From Algoriphagus sp. Y33 (GTDB lineage: Bacteria > Bacteroidota > Bacteroidia > Cytophagales > Cyclobacteriaceae), in the NCBI RefSeq assembly GCF_014838715.1, contig NZ_CP061947.1, positions 2,170,001-2,234,000 of the forward strand: DNA of 64,000 bases. The letters run 5' to 3'. Made by a program: the position numbers and the translations under genes. Under the pieces are notes generated by a model. It did no database searches. It worked only from the letters and a program-made list of their open reading frames with translations, and was not told the origin of the DNA. This document shows, in pieces, positions 63,253 to 64,000 of this stretch; position 1 is the first letter of the stretch, and each line of letters opens with the position of its first letter.

Positions 63253-64000
63253 ATGAAAACAAGACCAAGAGTAGTAGTCGGCCTCTCCGGAGGGGTCGAT
63301 AGTTCCGTCGCCGCTCACCTACTCATCGAGCAAGGCTACGAAGTCATCGGGATGTTTATGAAAAACTGGCACGATGAATCCGTCACTATTTCCAATGAGT
63401 GCCCCTGGATGGAAGACTCCACCGACGCGATGCTCGTGGCTGAGAAATTGGGAATTCCTTTCCAAGCGATTGATCTAAGTGAAGAATACAAGGATAGAAT
63501 CGTGGATTATATGTTTGCCGAATACAAAGCCGGTAGAACTCCCAATCCGGATATTCTTTGCAACAGGGAGATCAAATTTGACATTTTCCTGAAAGCTGCC
63601 GAGAAACTTAAAGCTGATTTTGTAGCCACAGGGCATTATTGCCGGAAAAGCGAAACCATGGGAAAAGATGGGAAAGTAGTCAATCAGTTGCTCGCCGGAG
63701 CCGATCCTAATAAGGATCAGAGTTATTTTCTCTGTCAATTGAACCAAAGTCAGTTGAGTAAGGCGCTTTTCCCAATCGGACATAAGCTAAAGCCTGATGT
63801 AAGGGCTATAGCTAAAGAGCAGGATCTGATCACTGCTGATAAAAAAGACAGTCAAGGACTTTGCTTTATAGGAAAAGTACGTTTGCCTGACTTTCTTCAG
63901 CAGCAATTGAAGCCTAAAAAGGGAAAAATTATACAAATTCCCGAAGAGCTTCCAATTTATCAGAAATTCAAAATTCCCGCTGGAATAGCTCCTGAAGATT
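63253..64000 (+). CDS. mnmA: tRNA-specific 2-thiouridylase MnmA, 3' truncated by the window edge
   Basis: ATG at 63253; 249 codons are in the window and the frame remains open at the end. The PP-loop is '[17 protein letters not shown]'. The next motifs are '[16 protein letters not shown]' (first catalytic Cys), '[15 protein letters not shown]' and '[13 protein letters not shown]' (second catalytic Cys). It thiolates U34 of tRNA-Lys, -Glu and -Gln using ATP and sulfur relay. '[13 protein letters not shown]' replaces the shorter loop of E. coli MnmA and is typical of Bacteroidota. A -7 box lies at 63159-63166. Confidence 0.95.
   Translation, partial: MKTRPRVVVGLSGGVDSSVAAHLLIEQGYEVIGMFMKNWHDESVTISNECPWMEDSTDAMLVAEKLGIPFQAIDLSEEYKDRIVDYMFAEYKAGRTPNPDILCNREIKFDIFLKAAEKLKADFVATGHYCRKSETMGKDGKVVNQLLAGADPNKDQSYFLCQLNQSQLSKALFPIGHKLKPDVRAIAKEQDLITADKKDSQGLCFIGKVRLPDFLQQQLKPKKGKIIQIPEELPIYQKFKIPAGIAPED

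Overview
The window looks like chromosomal DNA of a Bacteroidota species, most likely order Cytophagales, family Cyclobacteriaceae (Algoriphagus-like). I base this on the gene families: FtsX-type permease with a PadR regulator, TonB-dependent receptor with a carboxypeptidase-regulatory N-terminus, TPR histidine kinase, VLRF1-type release factor, and S9 DPP-like peptidase. The promoters also fit: several copies of the Bacteroidota -7 box TAnnTTTG are present, and Shine-Dalgarno motifs are largely absent. Genus assignment is inference. The window opens inside an SDR oxidoreductase and closes inside mnmA. I see no rRNA, tRNA, CRISPR array or complete insertion sequence.

Layout. 1-8 kb: SDR oxidoreductase, PadR plus ABC permease pair, M14-type deacylase, quinone-reductase-like flavoprotein with a Crp/Fnr regulator, alpha/beta hydrolase, DUF1330 protein. 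8-14 kb: HrpB helicase, a HEAT-like protein divergent from a VLRF1-type peptidyl-tRNA hydrolase/release factor, and a secreted GH29 fucosidase. 14-17.7 kb: TPR histidine kinase and NarL-type response regulator, then a small unknown protein. 17.8-23 kb: TonB receptor divergent from a DtxR-type regulator, with a 20-base palindrome inside the receptor promoter; amidohydrolase; a DoxX-like gene split by an in-frame TAG. 23-34 kb: DPP-like peptidase, serine hydrolase, a four-gene sugar-oxidation set (aldo/keto reductase, zinc dehydrogenase, TIM-barrel isomerase, RhaM mutarotase), secreted DinB protein, and a frameshifted carboxypeptidase-regulatory/plug-like gene. 34-41 kb: arginine decarboxylase, methionine aminotransferase, arginase, a broken GxxExxY gene between inverted repeats, and argS. 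41-46 kb: glutathione peroxidase, MenA, UspA, eIF1-like SUI1, DMT transporter, and an HD domain fused to a Pycsar-effector-like membrane domain. 46-50.5 kb: a lipoprotein overlapping a 1215-residue fusion of metallophosphoesterase, a possible kinase-fold middle region and an outer-membrane barrel. 50.5-60 kb: GAF protein and the transglutaminase / circularly permuted ATP-grasp-alpha-E / DUF2126 cluster. 60-64 kb: ROK kinase, class C serine hydrolase, partial mnmA.

How the genes work together. The GH29 fucosidase and the sugar-oxidation set could serve one deoxysugar route, although they lie 13 kb apart. The ATP-grasp cluster is a known conserved set predicted to make and process peptide-like products. 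The most interesting candidates are the phosphatase-kinase-barrel fusion, the orphan HD-PycTM protein, the VLRF1 release factor, and the operator-in-promoter at the TonB/DtxR junction. Three genes are broken by single-base changes (two TAG codons, one A-run frameshift). Intergenic regions carry several families of short palindromic or dispersed repeats.
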